Source: an uncultured Bacteroidales bacterium (lineage in GTDB: Bacteria; Bacteroidota; Bacteroidia; Bacteroidales; P3). Taken from it: 19,664 nucleotides of DNA. Shown here piece by piece: positions 16,664 through 19,664 of the stretch. A model generated the notes under the pieces. The model saw only the letters and a program-made list of their open reading frames with translations. It had not been told where the DNA came from and did not search any database. Position numbers and translations under genes: made by a program. Where the stretch lies: the NCBI GenBank assembly GCA_937906975.1, contig CALCUN010000102.1, forward strand, positions 1 through 19,664, written 5' to 3'. Every line of letters starts with the position of its first letter. The stretch's first letter is position 1.

Positions 16664-17953
16664 ATGTATTTTGGTTTAATGATCGCTATCTTTGTCATAG
16701 GATATGCCATGATAGCATTGGAACACCCGTTAAAAATTAACAAATCTGCAACAGCTGTTTTATTAGCCGCTGTTATTTGGGCTGTTTTCGCCCTTTTTGG
16801 ACCAGGATTGAAAGAAGGCGGATTGATTCATCACTTAGGAGAAACCGCAGAAATTCTATTCTTCCTTTTAGGTGCGATGACAATTGTTGAAATCATAGAC
16901 AAGCACGATGGTTTCTCAATTATAACAGACAAAATCACTACTACAAACAAAAGAAAGTTGCTTTGGATTATCTCAATCTTGACATTCTTTATGTCGGCTG
17001 TGTTAGATAATTTAACAACTTCAATAGTTATGTGTGCATTGCTTAGAAAACTCGTAGGGGATAAAAACACACGTTGGTTCTTTGCGGGTATGGTTATCTT
17101 GGCAGCAAACGCTGGTGGAGCATGGTCGCCAATTGGAGACGTAACTACCATTATGCTTTGGATAAAAGGTAACATTACAGCAGGCAACGTTATATTACAA
17201 ACATTCGTTCCTTCATTGGTGTCTTTACTTGTGCCAGTTGCAATCATAGGCTTTACAATGAAAGGAAAACTTGAAAGACCTGAAAAAGTAGAATCAGAAG
17301 AAAGTTCAAGCGTAACAAGAAAACAATCTCTACTTATCTTAATTATGGGTGTTGCTTTATTGTTATTCGTTCCTGTATTTAAGACAATAACTCACCTTCC
17401 TCCATATTTAGGAATTTTATTCGGATTAGGAATCTTGTGGATTACAACAGAAATTATGCACAAAAACAATCCAACAAATTATTCTCGTCTTAACGTAACT
17501 ACAATCATACAAAAAGTTGACGTTCCTTCAGTTTTATTCTTCCTTGGTATATTAATGGCAGTTAGTTGCTTGAACGAAGCAGGTCATTTGGCACTTTTGG
17601 CAGAAAGTCTTAACGAATTAGGAAACGTTTACGTTATAAACGTAGTTATAGGTGTGCTTTCATCAATTATAGACAACGTTCCGTTGGTTGCAGCCGCAAT
17701 GGGAATGTATCCAATCGAAGCAATAGGAGCATTTGCACAAGATGGAGCATTCTGGGAAGGCCTTGCATACTGCGCAGGTACAGGAGGAAGTTTGTTAATC
17801 ATAGGTTCAGCAGCAGGTGTTGCAGTTATGGGAATGGAAAAAATAGACTTCATTTGGTATTTGAAAAAAATAACTTTGTGGGCTTTGATAGGATACCTTG
17901 CAGGTGCAGGAACATTCTATTTAATGAGCAATTTCATTTTCCACGCAGCATAG
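16664..17953 (+). CDS. nhaD: NhaD-type Na+/H+ antiporter
   Basis: The 429-residue membrane protein exchanges Na+ (or Li+) for protons across the cytoplasmic membrane and belongs to the ion transporter superfamily. Its segments match NhaD: the N-terminal MIALEHPLKINKSATAVLL, ETAEILFFLLGAMTIVEI, DNLTTS at 115-120, NAGGAWSPIGDVTTIMLW in the centre, and IIDNVPLVAAAMGMYP with Asp337. The paired acidic and polar motifs DNLTTS and DNVP are expected to line the ion pathway. It follows yidC closely and is followed by a strong terminator. Confidence 0.93.
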   Translation: MYFGLMIAIFVIGYAMIALEHPLKINKSATAVLLAAVIWAVFALFGPGLKEGGLIHHLGETAEILFFLLGAMTIVEIIDKHDGFSIITDKITTTNKRKLLWIISILTFFMSAVLDNLTTSIVMCALLRKLVGDKNTRWFFAGMVILAANAGGAWSPIGDVTTIMLWIKGNITAGNVILQTFVPSLVSLLVPVAIIGFTMKGKLERPEKVESEESSSVTRKQSLLILIMGVALLLFVPVFKTITHLPPYLGILFGLGILWITTEIMHKNNPTNYSRLNVTTIIQKVDVPSVLFFLGILMAVSCLNEAGHLALLAESLNELGNVYVINVVIGVLSSIIDNVPLVAAAMGMYPIEAIGAFAQDGAFWEGLAYCAGTGGSLLIIGSAAGVAVMGMEKIDFIWYLKKITLWALIGYLAGAGTFYLMSNFIFHAA

Positions 17954-17977
17954 TTTAGAAACTATATCATAAATTCA

Positions 17978-18026
17978 ATATCTCTTAGCTTTATTTTATT
18001 TGAAAAAAGCTAAGAGATATTTTTTT
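17978..18026 (+). terminator. Rho-independent terminator after nhaD
   Basis: ATATCTCTTAGCTTT (17978-17992) pairs with AAAGCTAAGAGATAT (18006-18020) through 15 bases and is followed by a run of T residues to 18026. The right arm also forms the start of the 21-bp tandem repeat. Confidence 0.88.
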
Positions 18027-18080
18027 AATCCTAAGAGATAATTTTATAATCCTAAGAAATATTTTTCTAATCCTAAGAAA
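18010..18080 (+). repeat. 21-bp intergenic tandem repeat
   Basis: Three units start at 18010, 18031 and 18052 with the consensus CTAAGARATAWTTTTNTAATC less one or two bases, and a partial fourth starts at 18073. They fill the gap between the nhaD terminator and the promoter of the next gene. Confidence 0.75.
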
Positions 18081-18095
18081 ACGAAATTAATTTCT

Positions 18096-18103
18096 TACCT
18101 TTG
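18096..18103 (+). promoter_or_regulatory. Promoter -7 element of the lipoprotein gene
   Basis: TACCTTTG matches the -7 consensus and ends only five bases before the ATG at 18109, so the transcript would start at or within a base or two of the start codon. No TTTG is found at the -33 position. Confidence 0.6.
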
Positions 18104-18108
18104 CAAAT

Positions 18109-19503
18109 ATGAAAAGGATATTTGCGATTTTTTTTATAAGTTTTATTGTATTTTCTTGTGCAAAAATAGTAACTCCAAGCGGGGGAGAGAAAGATGTAAC
18201 GCCTCCTGAGTTTGTGAAAAGCACACCTTATCAAAATAGTGTAAACTTTAATGGTAATCAGATAAAGATTGAGTTTGATGAATATATTGTTTTGGAAAAT
18301 CCAATCAATAAAGTCTTGATTTCTCCTCAAATAAAACCAACTCCAGAAATAACTTCTGATCTTAAAACCATAAGTATTAAAGGGTTAGATTCGTTAAAAG
18401 AAAATACAACCTATATAATAGATTTTGCCGATGCGATAAAGGATTACAATGAAGGCAATCGCTTAAATGGATTTTCATTTGCTTTTTCTACAGGCAGTCA
18501 TATTGATACGCTATGGTACGAGGGTGAAATTTTAGATGCCTTTGAACTCAAACCAATTGCGAATAAGTATGTGTTATTGTATTCAAATTTTGACACAACT
18601 TACATAAAAACAACGCCTTCTGACTATTTGACAAGGACAGATAGCAATGGTGTTTTCCGATTTCATAACCTTGCAGAAAAGAATTATAAGTTGATAATAT
18701 TAGATGATAAGAATCAAAACAAAATATATGATTTGCCAAATGAAGGCATTGGATTCTCTAACGAAATTCTAATTCCTTATGTTTCTGATTCTACATCTAA
18801 GATGAGATTGCTTAAAAATAAATTTTATTACAGCGATTTTGTGGAAGAAAAAACTGATTCTTCGCAAAATATTTCTCAGAGAATAATAAAAGATTCTTTA
18901 TTTAGCATTAATAAATATGAGAAAGATACTGTTGCTTTCTTTGAAGGAGGATATGATATTGTGTTTAAAGACACTTTGACAAAGGAGGAATTTTCGGCGT
19001 TTTTGATTGAAAATACCGATACTTTGCAGGTGAATTTTTTGAAAAAGAATGATACGCTTTATTCTTTGGATAAGGATTTGAAAATGGCAACTAAATATGA
19101 AATTATTATAGAAAAAAACTCAATATCAAATATTTATAATCAAACAAATGGAGAGTTTAAACATAATTTCTATTATTCCTCTCAGCAAGATTATGGCTCG
19201 CTAACTTTAAACTTTGTGGACAGTGTTTCAAACAATGCTTGCTATATATTTTACCTATATAATATGGCAGGAAAAGTGGTTTTGGAAGAGTATGCCTTGG
19301 AAAATGCAAAGTCTGTTAGTTTTAAAAATCTAAAAGAAGGCAATTACAAAATAAAAATTGCGATAGATAGAAATTGCAATAAGAAGTGGGATAGAGCAAA
19401 CTTTGAATTGCAAGAAGAAAGCGAAAAAGTATTGATTTATAATAAAAATATTTTTATTAAAAAAGGTTGGACAACAGAAGAAGAGTGGATTATTTCGGAA
19501 TAA
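18109..19503 (+). CDS. Ig-like (Big_5 type) surface lipoprotein
   Basis: The 464-residue product starts with a lipoprotein signal peptide whose lipobox VFSC places the lipidated cysteine at residue 17; this fixes the start codon. A domain at about 30-130 (VTPPEFVKSTP, IKIEFDEYI, LKENTTYIIDFADAI, FSFAFSTG) matches the bacterial Ig-like Big_5/SbsA pattern common in Bacteroidota. Two further segments each contain a loop of the form D-x-N-x-N-x3-D, at 200-208 (DKNQNKIYD) and 420-428 (DRNCNKKWD), preceded by NYK-type beta strands, so duplicated beta domains that may bind calcium are likely. The protein is probably attached to a cell membrane, facing the periplasm or surface. Its function is unknown. 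Confidence 0.85.
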   Translation: MKRIFAIFFISFIVFSCAKIVTPSGGEKDVTPPEFVKSTPYQNSVNFNGNQIKIEFDEYIVLENPINKVLISPQIKPTPEITSDLKTISIKGLDSLKENTTYIIDFADAIKDYNEGNRLNGFSFAFSTGSHIDTLWYEGEILDAFELKPIANKYVLLYSNFDTTYIKTTPSDYLTRTDSNGVFRFHNLAEKNYKLIILDDKNQNKIYDLPNEGIGFSNEILIPYVSDSTSKMRLLKNKFYYSDFVEEKTDSSQNISQRIIKDSLFSINKYEKDTVAFFEGGYDIVFKDTLTKEEFSAFLIENTDTLQVNFLKKNDTLYSLDKDLKMATKYEIIIEKNSISNIYNQTNGEFKHNFYYSSQQDYGSLTLNFVDSVSNNACYIFYLYNMAGKVVLEEYALENAKSVSFKNLKEGNYKIKIAIDRNCNKKWDRANFELQEESEKVLIYNKNIFIKKGWTTEEEWIISE

Positions 19504-19504
19504 A

Positions 19505-19536
19505 TTTGTGTAAACGAAATAAAATGACTAATTTTG
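19505..19536 (+). promoter_or_regulatory. rpsP promoter
   Basis: TTTG (19505-19508) and TAATTTTG (19529-19536) are 20 bases apart, an exact consensus match. It begins two bases after the stop codon of the lipoprotein gene and gives a leader of about 25 bases. Confidence 0.75.
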
Positions 19537-19567
19537 CAACCTCAAATTTTAAAAACATAAAAATAAA

Positions 19568-19664
19568 ATGGCAGTAAAAATTAGATTACAACGTCACGGT
19601 AAAAAAGGTGCACCTTTTTATCATATCGTTGTTGCGGATGCTCGTGCAGCACGTGATGGAAAAT
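19568..19664 (+). CDS. rpsP: 30S ribosomal protein S16 (N-terminal part, cut by window edge)
   Basis: The first 32 codons read [20 protein letters not shown] and then [12 protein letters not shown], which is the conserved start of ribosomal protein S16, a component of the 30S subunit needed for its assembly. The gene continues beyond the right edge, so only the N-terminal part can be seen. A consensus promoter lies immediately upstream, so it is transcribed independently of the lipoprotein gene. Confidence 0.95.
   Translation, partial: MAVKIRLQRHGKKGAPFYHIVVADARAARDGK

Noticed and set aside
16831..17247. 138-codon open frame on the minus strand inside nhaD
   Set aside because: It mirrors the hydrophobic codons of the conserved antiporter and has no promoter or recognisable motif.

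Overview
The window is low-GC DNA from the Bacteroidota, most likely Bacteroidales. Several independent signs agree: promoters of the Bacteroidetes type (TTTG, about 20 bases, TAnnTTTG), an atpD-atpC pair whose epsilon subunit is only 78 residues, a 657-residue YidC with a large periplasmic domain, a methylmalonyl-CoA mutase large subunit, and a Cas12a whose motifs look like those of Porphyromonas/Prevotella enzymes. The assignment rests on reading the sequence by eye, with no database search.

Left third (1-6397): a type V-A CRISPR-Cas locus. It holds one apparently intact effector gene, cas12a (2326-6030), flanked by two short arrays. Array A (51-338) has five repeats and four spacers. Array B (6148-6240) has two repeats and one spacer. 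Both are preceded by the same 50-bp leader (1-50 and 6098-6147, identical at every position), which carries a recognisable promoter. The last repeat of each array is truncated at its 3' end, and array B runs straight into a strong rho-independent terminator. The adaptation genes are ruined: immediately after array A lies a frameshifted, 3'-truncated cas4 remnant fused to the C-terminal part of a cas2 gene, and no cas1 remains. The locus therefore appears able to make crRNA and interfere but not to acquire spacers with its own machinery. A membrane-anchored WD40-repeat protein gene of unknown role is inserted in reverse orientation between the adaptation remnants and cas12a.

Boundary (6288-6695): an AT-rich stretch with nested inverted repeats, then an 80-codon remnant of a DUF418/acyltransferase-like membrane protein that ends inside the terminator of the next gene.

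Right two thirds (6729-19664): ordinary chromosomal genes. These are the methylmalonyl-CoA mutase large subunit (minus strand), a sigma-54 activator with a degenerate receiver domain followed by a small cysteine-rich protein, atpD-atpC (minus strand), a DUF4405-like membrane protein translationally coupled to a DinF-type MATE transporter, yidC, an NhaD Na+/H+ antiporter, a Big_5-type lipoprotein whose mRNA may be leaderless, and the start of rpsP at the right edge.

The least ordinary features are the adaptation-dead, effector-intact Cas12a locus, the dyad built into the leader promoter, and the leader segment complementary to the start of the first repeat.
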